From Prolixibacter sp. SD074 (GTDB lineage Bacteria > Bacteroidota > Bacteroidia > Bacteroidales > Prolixibacteraceae), in NCBI RefSeq assembly GCF_009617895.1, contig NZ_BLAW01000001.1, positions 3,897,001 through 3,961,000 of the forward strand: DNA of 64,000 nucleotides. The letters are read 5' to 3'. Below the pieces are notes generated by a model, which saw nothing but the letters and a program-made list of their open reading frames with translations, searched no databases and was not told where the DNA came from. Of this stretch, positions 32,021 through 40,285 are shown in pieces. Each line of letters begins with the position of its first letter. The stretch's first letter is position 1. A program made the position numbers and the translations under genes.

Positions 32021-33658
32021 TTATAAAAACAGGGAAAACCCCAGCTGGTTTAACAACGACGGAATAAACTTCGGCGCCTGCCTTAATTTGGTAGCCTGCT
32101 CGAAAGAATAAGCCAGTTTGATCAGTTCCGGTTCCGACCACGCTGTACCGACAAAGGAAAGACCGATAGGTAATTCGTGGACAAATCCGGACGGCACGGT
32201 AATACTCGGATATCCCGAAACAGCGGCCAAATCCGAGCTTCCACCACCAAAATGATCGCCATTTAACCGGTCGATGGTCCACGAGGGGCCATTCGTTGGT
32301 GCAATCAATGCATTCAGGTTGTGCTTCTTCATGGCGCTGTCGATATATTTTGCCGGAAGGGTTTTGGTAATCTTGAGTGCGTTCAGGTACTCTTTCTCCG
32401 AAGGTGTTTTCTCTTCAGCAGTAATGAAAATCGCCTGGTCGGACCATTGCAATTCTTTAGCATTGTTCTGCTTGTTAAACTCGATGAGTTCCTTCAGGTT
32501 TTTCCTGGGAGCTTCAGGATGTTCAGCAAGGTATTTATTCAGGTCGTTTTTGAACTCGTAAACCATAACTGTCCATTCGGCTTTGGACCATTCCTTCTGA
32601 TCTTTCATGGGTTCCAGATCCACCAGTTCGGCTCCCTGTAGCTTCATGGCATCCATCGCCTGGTCCATGAGCGTATCCACATCCGGGTTAAACCCGAAGT
32701 AATCTTTTATGATACCAATTCGTGCCCCGTTTAGTCCGTTTTTATCCAGGAACTGCGTATAATCGGTCCCTTTCCATTTGGAAGCAGGCATGGTGGATTT
32801 GTCGTTGGCATCGTCGCCAACCAACGGTCCCAAAAGTGTGGCTGCATCCGTAACGCTTCGGGCCATCGGTCCGGCGGTATCCTGGCTGTGCGAAATGGGA
32901 ATGATGCCGTGGCGTGACCACAGTCCAACCGTTGGTTTGATGCCTACCACCCCGTTTATCCCGGAAGGACAAACAATGGAACCATCCGTTTCGGTCCCGA
33001 TGGCAATGGCGCAAAAGTTCGACGAAACGGCAGCTCCGGAACCGGAACTGGAGCCACAGGGTGAGCGATCGACCACATATGGATTACAGGTCTGGCCACC
33101 GCGGCCGCTCCATCCGCTTGAGGAATGATTGGAACGGAAGTTGGCCCATTCGCTGAGGTTGGTTTTCCCCAGCAAAACAGCGCCGGCTTCCCGAAGTTTT
33201 GCGACAATAAAAGCGTCGTTCTTGGGGTGATTGCCTTCCAGGGCCAGCGATCCGGCCGTAGTTTGCATCTTATCGCCGGTATCGATGTTGTCTTTTATCA
33301 AAATGGGAATTCCATGCAACGGGCCTCTCACTTTTCCGGCTTTTCGTTCTTCATCCAGTTTTCTTGCAATGGTAATGGCATCGGGATTCAGTTCGATGAC
33401 GGTGTGGAGTGACGGGCCGTTTTGATCGACGGCCTTAATTCGTCCCAGGTATTTGTTGGTCAGCTGTTCGGTGGTAAGTTCGCCGCTTTTCATCTTTTGC
33501 TGAAGTTGCTCAATGGTCACCTCGTTGAATTCGAACCGGGTGAAATCAGCAGTTGGTGCAGCTGTTTTTCCTGATTTGTCCTCGCAGGCGGCCAATGGAG
33601 ACAGTGAAAATGCTGCCCCGCCAATGGCAGCTGTTTTGAAAAAGCTTCTTCTTTTCAT
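32021..33658 (-). CDS. amidase (amidase-signature family), Tat/lipoprotein
   Basis: 545 aa. The N-terminus has a twin-arginine motif (KRRSFFK) and a lipobox (SPLAAC, Cys25), so it is predicted to be Tat-exported and lipid-anchored. The amidase signature holds the Ser-cisSer-Lys triad: Lys in ILIKDNIDT, Ser in CGSSSGSGAA and the nucleophile Ser in GTETDGSIVCP. Substrate unknown; exported members hydrolyse various amides. It converges with the beta-galactosidase gene (8 bp between stops). Confidence 0.88.
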   Translation of the reverse strand: MKRRSFFKTAAIGGAAFSLSPLAACEDKSGKTAAPTADFTRFEFNEVTIEQLQQKMKSGELTTEQLTNKYLGRIKAVDQNGPSLHTVIELNPDAITIARKLDEERKAGKVRGPLHGIPILIKDNIDTGDKMQTTAGSLALEGNHPKNDAFIVAKLREAGAVLLGKTNLSEWANFRSNHSSSGWSGRGGQTCNPYVVDRSPCGSSSGSGAAVSSNFCAIAIGTETDGSIVCPSGINGVVGIKPTVGLWSRHGIIPISHSQDTAGPMARSVTDAATLLGPLVGDDANDKSTMPASKWKGTDYTQFLDKNGLNGARIGIIKDYFGFNPDVDTLMDQAMDAMKLQGAELVDLEPMKDQKEWSKAEWTVMVYEFKNDLNKYLAEHPEAPRKNLKELIEFNKQNNAKELQWSDQAIFITAEEKTPSEKEYLNALKITKTLPAKYIDSAMKKHNLNALIAPTNGPSWTIDRLNGDHFGGGSSDLAAVSGYPSITVPSGFVHELPIGLSFVGTAWSEPELIKLAYSFEQATKLRQAPKFIPSLLNQLGFSLFL

Positions 33659-33774
33659 TCGATTAAAATTTATTTTTTTAAATGGTCGAATGGAACTCGT
33701 ATGTTGCGAAAATTAACTATTTAAAGCGTTTTTAGCAGTAGTAACATACTCGTTTCATGGAAAGGGTTTTGTTT

Positions 33775-33812
33775 TTTATAAAAAAGAAAGCCTCGGCCAA
33801 GATGGCGAGGCT
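33775..33812 (-). terminator. intrinsic terminator after the cold-shock gene
   Basis: On the minus strand agcctcgccatcttggccgaggct forms a hairpin (33789-33812) followed by ttcttttttat. It lies 27 bp beyond the stop of the cold-shock gene. Confidence 0.8.
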
Positions 33813-33838
33813 GGAAAGATGTTCTGAAATGAAATAAA

Positions 33839-34030
33839 CTATAGTAGTTTAACATTTACTGCATTCAGTCCTTTTTTACCTTCTTTCAGTTCGAAAGTAA
33901 CTTCATCGTTTTCTTGTATTTCGTCGATCAATCCGGTTACGTGGACAAAATACTCATTGTCTGATTCTGCGTCTTTAATAAAACCAAAGCCTTTGGTTCT
34001 GTTAAAGAACTTAACTGTTCCCTTGTTCAT
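33839..34030 (-). CDS. cold-shock domain protein (CspA family)
   Basis: 63 aa from the ATG at 34030 (MNKGTVKFFNRTKGFGFI); the upstream in-frame Met adds 10 unrelated residues. One OB-fold with RNP1 (KGFGFI) and RNP2 (YFVHV) nucleic-acid-binding motifs. Probably an RNA chaperone. A 244-bp AT-rich region separates it from hydG and may hold a long cold-shock-type 5' leader. Confidence 0.92.
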   Translation of the reverse strand: MNKGTVKFFNRTKGFGFIKDAESDNEYFVHVTGLIDEIQENDEVTFELKEGKKGLNAVNVKLL

Positions 34031-34211
34031 AGTTTTGAGTTGATAATGTAGTTCTAACAAATTTACATTAATCAGTGATAAAATATAGAATTTATGTTAA
34101 ATAAAATAGAATTTTGTTTGTTATATGAGCTTTGAACCAGTAGTTTGAGTTTGTGTAAATAATAAAAAGCAGATAGAAAAACGCTGAAACGACCGGATAT
34201 TTTACCTTTTG

Positions 34212-34248
34212 CGGGAAAAAGGAAACCGCCGGAAATTATCCGACGGTT
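34212..34248 (-). terminator. terminator after hydG
   Basis: aaccgtcgg (minus) pairs with ccggcggtt with one mismatch, followed by tcctttttccc, 27 bp past the hydG stop. Confidence 0.65.
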
Positions 34249-34274
34249 GATATGAGATTTTTACATGAATTCAA

Positions 34275-35783
34275 TCAGAGATACAAATCTCTTTTGCCTA
34301 GAAGAATGTCCTTGTACTCAGCCCTGAATTTCTCCATCAGGTGAGGCCGTTCGGCGAAATAAGGTCCTGCTTCAATTTCGGCAATTTCCTTCAGAATCAA
34401 TTCTTCGCCAATGGTTTTGGTTTCAGGCGAGGCATAATCGTTTAGGTATTCCCGGAAAGTCAGTACCGCATTGAGTTTACAGAATTTACCTTCCACGCAG
34501 TGGCTCAGCATTCCCATAATGGTTTCACCGGTTCTTCCGCAGCGATAGCCTGCCGTACAGAATGATGAAATATAGCCCAATTCAGCTACTTCGCGGATCA
34601 CGTCGTCCAGATCGCGCGGATCGCCAATGGTGAATTGCTTTTTGTCCAGATCCGCTTCTGTTTTCTGGTCGGAATAAGCGCCGATTCCAATCCGGGTAGA
34701 AGCATCAGTTTGGGTACAGCCCAGATTAATGACTTCTTTTTTCAGTTCTGCTTTTTCCCGGGCCGTTACAATCAGGCCAGCCGTTGGAACCGACAACCTC
34801 AATACGGCTACCAGTTTTTTGAAGTCTTCGTCTGAAACCTGGTGTGGTAGATTATTACTCAACGACGAACCGGATGCAGGCGTAATTCTCGGGAAAGAAA
34901 TGGTATGCGGTCCTACACCAAAGCGGTTTTCCAAATCGATGGTATGATACAACAGTCCCATCACTTCGAAGCGCCAGTCGTACAATCCGAAAAGTGCGCC
35001 GATAGCTACATCATCAAGGCCGGCATCCATAGCACGGTGCAAAGCATATAGACGCCAGCGGTAATCACCTTTCAGTGTATTGACGGGATGTACTTTGTTA
35101 TAAGTTTCGTGATGGTATGTTTCCTGGAAAACCTGGTATGTACCGATTCCTGCATCTTTCAATCTTGTCAGCTTGGCGGAGCTCATCGGTGCTGCGTTGA
35201 TATTCACCCGGCGGATGTTGGCTTCCCTGCCCGATACCGGTGCATCGCGGTAAACGGAATAAACGGTATTTATGGTGTCGACCATGTAATCCACATCCGA
35301 ACGCGGATGTTCGCCGAACACCAGGATCAGACGTTTGTGGCCTTCATCTATAACTGATTCGGTTTCTCTGCGGATTTCATCCTGGGTAAGAATACGTCTC
35401 GTTTCATTGCGGTTATCTTCCCGGAAACCACAATACTCGCAATTGTTGACACAAAGATTGGAACAATAGAGTGGTGCAAAAAATACGATTCGGTTATCGT
35501 AAACTTTTTTCTTTACCTGGAGCGCTGCTTCGTTGATTTCGTCCCACAGCTCGGGCGGTTCGACATTGAGGAGGGCGGCAGTTTCCTCCGGGGCCAGCGT
35601 TTTTATTGAGCGTGATTTCTTCAGAATTTCACGAATGTATTCCGGATCGGGATTTTTGGCATTCGCAATTTGTGCATGAATCTTTTCTTCGTCAATAAAA
35701 TCTTTCCCGTCAATCAGGTACTTATCAATTTCGTCCCTGACAATAACGTCTTTCTTCCACGCTGCCGCTGTCTGATATTGCAT
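34275..35783 (-). CDS. hydG: [FeFe]-hydrogenase maturase HydG (radical SAM, tyrosine lyase)
   Basis: 502 aa. It cleaves tyrosine to supply CO and cyanide for the H-cluster. The SAM-cluster motif is CVNNCEYCGFRED near residue 110. The C-terminal auxiliary-cluster motif is CTAGYRCGRTGETIMG with a third Cys at the end of LSHCVEGKFC. The whole protein matches HydG; it is distinguished from ThiH by this C-terminal cysteine motif. It lies 190 bp downstream of the hydA-like gene, separated by a probable terminator, so it may have its own promoter. Confidence 0.95.
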   Translation of the reverse strand: MQYQTAAAWKKDVIVRDEIDKYLIDGKDFIDEEKIHAQIANAKNPDPEYIREILKKSRSIKTLAPEETAALLNVEPPELWDEINEAALQVKKKVYDNRIVFFAPLYCSNLCVNNCEYCGFREDNRNETRRILTQDEIRRETESVIDEGHKRLILVFGEHPRSDVDYMVDTINTVYSVYRDAPVSGREANIRRVNINAAPMSSAKLTRLKDAGIGTYQVFQETYHHETYNKVHPVNTLKGDYRWRLYALHRAMDAGLDDVAIGALFGLYDWRFEVMGLLYHTIDLENRFGVGPHTISFPRITPASGSSLSNNLPHQVSDEDFKKLVAVLRLSVPTAGLIVTAREKAELKKEVINLGCTQTDASTRIGIGAYSDQKTEADLDKKQFTIGDPRDLDDVIREVAELGYISSFCTAGYRCGRTGETIMGMLSHCVEGKFCKLNAVLTFREYLNDYASPETKTIGEELILKEIAEIEAGPYFAERPHLMEKFRAEYKDILLGKRDLYL

Positions 35784-35918
35784 GATTGGTTGGTTTTATA
35801 TAACAAAGGTATATATTTCCCCGGTGAGAACAGCATGATCGGAATCACGAAAAACCTTCTCATTACAAGATTTTTGACAGGTTCTCCTGGTGTCCGGAGA
35901 TAACTGAAAATGGAGATA

Positions 35919-35948
35919 AAAACCCGGTCGGGTGACAACCGGGGTTTC
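35919..35948 (-). terminator. terminator between the Ser-variant hydA and hydG
   Basis: Minus strand: aaaccccggt, an 8-base loop and accgggttttta make an imperfect hairpin with a T-run, 26 bp after the stop at 35974. Confidence 0.6.
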
Positions 35949-35973
35949 AAAGCGTCAAATCAATTTTACGACA

Positions 35974-37764
35974 TTAGAAACGCTGTCGCGGCGTATAAGT
36001 AGTATGAAGTAAATGATGAGAGACTTCACTAAGCGGTTCGCCCAGAAAATCCTTATAAATTTTTTGAATTTCGGGGTTTTCGTGCGATTTGCGAACGGGC
36101 TTACCCGCATCTTCTTCATAAATGGCTTTCGCCCGTTTTTCCCTAATCTCTGAATTCGTCGGGATGGGTTGTCCGCCACCGCCAAGGCAACCGCCCGGAC
36201 AGGCCATCACTTCCAGGAAGTGGAAATTGGCTTTTCCGGCTTTCACGGCATCCATCACCGTTTTGGCATTAATCAAGCCGTGGGCAATAGCACAGTGAAG
36301 TTCAACACCGTCCAGGAATTTCCACTCTTTCAATGGTTTTTCAATTTTAACGGTGGCTTCCCTGATGCCTTCCATGCCCCTGACAGGGGTGATGTTCAGG
36401 TTCTCGAATGGCACCGGTCTTCCGGTAACCAGTTCATAAGCCGTGCGAAGCGCTGCTTCCATAACTCCACCAGTTACACCGAAGATGGCGCCGGCACCTG
36501 TTGATTCGCCCATCAGCCGGTCAAACTCCATGTCTTCCATCTGCATGAAATCGATGCCAGCTTGTTTAATCATAATGGATAGCTCGCGGGTCGTAAGAAC
36601 GTAATCGACATCCCGATAGCCACTGGCATGCATTTCGGGACGAGCCGCTTCGAATTTCTTTGCTATACACGGCATGATGGAAACCGAAACGATCTTATCT
36701 GGCTCGAGGTTTCGTGCTTTGGCATAATAGGTTTTTGCCAATGCACCGAACATCTGTTGAGGCGACTTACAGGTCGAGAGGTTGGGCAAATATTCGGGAT
36801 ACATGTGCTCAATGTACTTGATCCATCCGGGTGAGCAGGAAGTAGCCATTGGAAGCCTGACTTCTTTGTCGTTATCCACAAGCGCTTTTTTCAGTCGGGT
36901 AAGCAGCTCGGTGCCTTCTTCCATGATGGTCAGGTCGGCAGTAAAATCGGTATCCAGTACCGAATCAAAACCTAAGCGTTTGAGGGCAGCAACCATTTTG
37001 CCGGTAACACGACTACCCGGTTCGAATCCCAGGTCTTCACCCAATCCGACACGGACAGCCGGGGCGGTTTGAACAACCACATGTTTTTTCGGGTCGGAGA
37101 TAGCATCCCAAACTTCTTCCACATAGTTCTTTTCGATCAGGGCACCGGTGGGACAACGGTTCACACATTGTCCGCAGTTGGTACAAACCACGTCATTCAT
37201 GGCTTTCTCGAAGAAGGTGGAGATTTTCATTTTATCGCCTTTATAAGCAACCGTAAGGGCATTTACTCCCTGAAGTTCTGCACAGGTACGTACACAACGT
37301 TGACAACGGATACACTTGCTGTCATCTTTGATGATACTAGGTGAGATCATGTCGATGGTGTAGTTTTTCCAGGGCAGGAGTTCGATAAAGTCCTGCGTCA
37401 TGATCTTGTATTCCGATGCCAGTGATTGCAGCTCGCATTTACCATTTTTGTAACACTTGGTACAATCGGCGTTGTGTTCCGAAAGGAGGAGCTCGATGAT
37501 GTGTTTTCTCGAATTCCGCACCTTTAGGCTGTTGGTCAGGATATCCATCCCATCTTCGCAAGGTGTGGCGCAGGCTGCTGACAGACGTTTCTGACCGGCC
37601 ACTTCTACCACACAAACACGGCAGTTACCGGCAACGCATAAGTCTTTGTGGTAGCACAATGTGGGAATGGTGACATTCGCTTTACTTGCCGCTTCCAAAA
37701 TGGTGGTTCCGGGTTTTACTGTTACCGGGAGCCCGTTGATATTTATTTGAATTTTTTGAGTCAT
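35974..37764 (-). CDS. [FeFe]-hydrogenase catalytic subunit, H-cluster ligand Cys replaced by Ser
   Basis: 596 aa, group A type with M3-like layout. Order: [2Fe-2S] domain with CRVCVVEVAGQ; HxxxC..C..C cluster (EHNADCTKCYKNGKC); two [4Fe-4S] motifs (CIRCQRCVRTC and CTNCGQCVNRCP); H-domain; C-terminal small domain (RKSHENPEIQKIYKDFLGEP). H-cluster motifs: L1 TSCSPGW (residues 308-314), L2 MPCIAKKFE, L3 EVMACPGGCLGGGG. In L1 the first Cys (Cys310, proton relay) is kept but the second, which normally ligates the cubane, is Ser311 (codon TCA at 36832-36834 on the opposite strand). The residues around the proton path (MEEGTEL) are present. It lies 25 bp from the hydB-like gene in one unit with hydC-like. 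It may be a functional enzyme with a Ser ligand or a variant with altered or lost activity. Confidence 0.93.
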   Translation of the reverse strand: MTQKIQININGLPVTVKPGTTILEAASKANVTIPTLCYHKDLCVAGNCRVCVVEVAGQKRLSAACATPCEDGMDILTNSLKVRNSRKHIIELLLSEHNADCTKCYKNGKCELQSLASEYKIMTQDFIELLPWKNYTIDMISPSIIKDDSKCIRCQRCVRTCAELQGVNALTVAYKGDKMKISTFFEKAMNDVVCTNCGQCVNRCPTGALIEKNYVEEVWDAISDPKKHVVVQTAPAVRVGLGEDLGFEPGSRVTGKMVAALKRLGFDSVLDTDFTADLTIMEEGTELLTRLKKALVDNDKEVRLPMATSCSPGWIKYIEHMYPEYLPNLSTCKSPQQMFGALAKTYYAKARNLEPDKIVSVSIMPCIAKKFEAARPEMHASGYRDVDYVLTTRELSIMIKQAGIDFMQMEDMEFDRLMGESTGAGAIFGVTGGVMEAALRTAYELVTGRPVPFENLNITPVRGMEGIREATVKIEKPLKEWKFLDGVELHCAIAHGLINAKTVMDAVKAGKANFHFLEVMACPGGCLGGGGQPIPTNSEIREKRAKAIYEEDAGKPVRKSHENPEIQKIYKDFLGEPLSEVSHHLLHTTYTPRQRF

Positions 37765-37789
37765 GATGTACGGTTTGATTGGTTCACGA

Positions 37790-38977
37790 TTAGTAGATCA
37801 TCTCTTCCCGGAAGTTCTCGACAATGGAAGCAAACGAGTTAGCCACTGATTGACCCAGGCCACATTTGGCGGTTAGTTGCATTGTTTCCGTCAGCTTCAG
37901 CAATTTGTCGAGGTATTGCGCCGGACGCTCTCCGCGTTTCACCGCCTTAATCCCGATAAGGAGTTGCTGACAGCCTACACGGCAAGGCGTACACTGTCCG
38001 CACGATTCTTCGCGGAAAAATTCAAGGTAATTATCCAACACATTAAACATGGATCGTGAACTATTGTAGATCATCATCGACCCTCCGGTAGGGAGTGAGA
38101 TTCCCGTCAGTTTCCCCTGGTAACCGATGGCGGTTTCCTGGAATTTTTTTCGGGGCACCAAAAATCCGGACGCTCCGCCCACCTGAACAGCTTTGGTATC
38201 GCCATCACCGAATTCATTGACGAAATCCTGAAGGCTCATTCCCAGCTCCAGTTCATAAATACCTGGTTTGGGCGTATCGCCCGATACAGAGAACAACTTG
38301 GTCCCGCGGGAGAACTGGACACCCAGGTCGTAGAATTTTTTGGAGCCATATTTAAAAATGGTGAAGGTATGCGCCAGCGTTTCAACGTTATTAATAACGG
38401 TCGGTTTGTCCATATACCCCCTAATGGTCGGGTAGGGAGGCTTGTTGCGTGGTTCGCCGCGATGTCCTTCGAGTGATTCGAACAGTGCAGTTTCCTCTCC
38501 GCAAATGTAGGCGCCGCTTCCCATAAATAAATCAACGGAAAAATCGAGTTTGATTTTCTTACAGTAGTATTCAAATTCAGAAATGGTTTTTTCCAGTGCC
38601 TCTTTAAGGGAGTGATATTCACCGCGTAGATATATAATGCCTTTTTTACTACCGATAATGTGGGCGCAAACAGCCATTGCTGTCAGCACTTTATACGGTA
38701 CCCGTGAGAGGATTTCCCGGTCCTTGAAGGTTCCCGGTTCTCCTTCATCGGCGTTACAGATGACATATTTTTCAGCTGATTTGGCTTCAGCGGTAATTTT
38801 CCATTTTAAGCCGGTTGGGAAACCAGCGCCGCCACGTCCCTTTAGTTCTGAGCTAATCAGCTCATTGATAATATCCTGAGGTGTGCGCTTAATGGTTTTT
38901 GTGAGAATTGCCTCCCAGTCATTTTCATTCCGGAAAATGAAATCGGCTCGTTTCAACAGATGATATGATTCAGCCAT
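37790..38977 (-). CDS. NuoF/HydB-like flavoprotein subunit of the second hydrogenase
   Basis: 395 aa. The FMN/NADH-binding core is visible: GRGGAGFPTGLKW near residue 46, CNADEGEPGTF, GAYICGEETAL and the N3-type cluster ESCGQCTPCRVG near residue 318. Unlike the other HydB in this window it has neither the N-terminal thioredoxin-like [2Fe-2S] domain nor the C-terminal 2[4Fe-4S] ferredoxin domain, so it is a minimal NuoF. It probably links NAD(H) to the adjacent catalytic subunit. Gene order hydC-hydB-hydA with gaps of 34 and 25 bp. Confidence 0.92.
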   Translation of the reverse strand: MAESYHLLKRADFIFRNENDWEAILTKTIKRTPQDIINELISSELKGRGGAGFPTGLKWKITAEAKSAEKYVICNADEGEPGTFKDREILSRVPYKVLTAMAVCAHIIGSKKGIIYLRGEYHSLKEALEKTISEFEYYCKKIKLDFSVDLFMGSGAYICGEETALFESLEGHRGEPRNKPPYPTIRGYMDKPTVINNVETLAHTFTIFKYGSKKFYDLGVQFSRGTKLFSVSGDTPKPGIYELELGMSLQDFVNEFGDGDTKAVQVGGASGFLVPRKKFQETAIGYQGKLTGISLPTGGSMMIYNSSRSMFNVLDNYLEFFREESCGQCTPCRVGCQQLLIGIKAVKRGERPAQYLDKLLKLTETMQLTAKCGLGQSVANSFASIVENFREEMIY

Positions 38978-39011
38978 TTGGATTGATTTTTTTGGTTTGG
39001 GATGAAAAGGG

Positions 39012-39476
39012 TTACTTTTTCATGTATTCCGAAAGAATCTCACGGACTTTTTCCGGTGTCAGATTGGTATACACTTCCTCGTTGATAAGCATGGCCGGGG
39101 CTTTGTGACAAAGTCCGAGGCAGTTGGTTTCAACCAGGGAGAATCGGCCGTCAGGTGTTGTTTCACCTGTCGATATTTTGAGCATATCCTGAATGGCCAG
39201 GAGCACCTGGTTTTTCCCTTTCATCGAGCAGGAAATAGTTTTGCAAATCCTGATGACGAAACGGCCCATTTTCCGGTGTTCGAGGAAAGAATAAAAAGTG
39301 GCTGTTCCATAGACTTCCGCTGCCGGCAGGTCAAGTTCCCGTGCAATTTCAATCATGGAATGTTCCGAAAGGTAACGTTCCTGTTCTACAACTCCCTGAA
39401 GTATAGGTAGCAGGCTTTCGCGCTTGCGGCCATGTTTTACCGCCAGTTCTTTGATTTTGGATTGGATTGGCTCCAT
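39012..39476 (-). CDS. NuoE/HydC-like [2Fe-2S] subunit (second set)
   Basis: 154 aa. Thioredoxin-like ferredoxin with four cysteines in two pairs: CKTISC near residue 77 and NCLGLCHKAP near residue 117. The N-terminal helical part resembles NuoE. It is the first gene of the second hydrogenase set; the 270-bp gap upstream should contain its promoter, just beyond the terminator of the first set. Confidence 0.91.
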   Translation of the reverse strand: MEPIQSKIKELAVKHGRKRESLLPILQGVVEQERYLSEHSMIEIARELDLPAAEVYGTATFYSFLEHRKMGRFVIRICKTISCSMKGKNQVLLAIQDMLKISTGETTPDGRFSLVETNCLGLCHKAPAMLINEEVYTNLTPEKVREILSEYMKK

Positions 39477-39686
39477 AGTTTGATGATTTATAGTGAAGAA
39501 AAAATGATGGCTGCGTTTTGGGCTCTCTCCTTTATCATCGACGTTCCGTTCGAATTTATACAGAATTAGGGTTAAATACTATATGCTGAAAAGCAATATT
39601 TTAGAGTTAGGTGTAAAATGAGAGGAGAAAGACTTTACAATAATCATAAAATAGTAAAAAATTAAAGAAATACATAGCAAAAATCA

Positions 39687-39715
39687 TAAAAAAAACGGGC
39701 CTTTTAAGGCCCGTT
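39687..39715 (-). terminator. terminator of the long hydrogenase operon
   Basis: AACGGGCCTT/AAGGCCCGTT (39694-39715) is a perfect 10-base-pair stem. On the minus strand it is followed by a run of eight T, 34 bp after the hydC stop. It separates the two hydrogenase units. Confidence 0.9.
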
Positions 39716-39748
39716 TCTATTGATATTCAGACGTTAACATATGTGTAT

Positions 39749-40279
39749 TTACTCTTTTGAGGGGTGTGTCGGGCAGCCCGCCTTGTATTCTGATATGATT
39801 TTTCGCACATCTGCCTGGGCTACACGCCCATACACTTTTTCGCCAATCATTAGTACCGGAGCAAGCCCGCAGGCGCCAACGCAGCGTAAACTGGAGAGCG
39901 AAAACAGCCCGTCCGGAGTAGTTTCTCCTTCATCGATGTTGAGCTGCCGTTTGATTTCGTCCAGGATATTTTCAGCGCCCCGCACGTAACAAGCGGTCCC
40001 CATACAAAGAGAAATCGGGTACTTGCCTTTCGGTTTCATGGTAAAGAAAGAATAAAAGGTAACTACACCATAAACCTTCGCAACGGATACGTCCAGTTCT
40101 TTGGCAATCAATTCCTGGATTTCAGCTGGCAGATAACCAAATTGATTTTGCACGGCATGAAGAATATTAATGAGTTCGCCTTCTTGGTAATTGAACCGGC
40201 GACATATCTTTTTGACCAGTGCAATGCCATTTTCTGACAACTGCACTTTGTGGGTTTTCAAATCTCTGGTTGTTTCCAT
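39749..40279 (-). CDS. hydC: NuoE/HydC-like [2Fe-2S] subunit (first set)
   Basis: 176 aa. Same family as the 39012 gene. Cysteine pairs: CMGTACYVRG and RCVGACGLAP. The N-terminal region (FNYQEGELINILHAVQNQFGYLP) is NuoE-like. It follows hydA by 6 bp and is the last gene before the terminator. With hydA and the interrupted hydB it would form the trimeric NAD-linked, possibly electron-bifurcating hydrogenase. Confidence 0.92.
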   Translation of the reverse strand: METTRDLKTHKVQLSENGIALVKKICRRFNYQEGELINILHAVQNQFGYLPAEIQELIAKELDVSVAKVYGVVTFYSFFTMKPKGKYPISLCMGTACYVRGAENILDEIKRQLNIDEGETTPDGLFSLSSLRCVGACGLAPVLMIGEKVYGRVAQADVRKIISEYKAGCPTHPSKE

Positions 40280-40285
40280 GACAAA

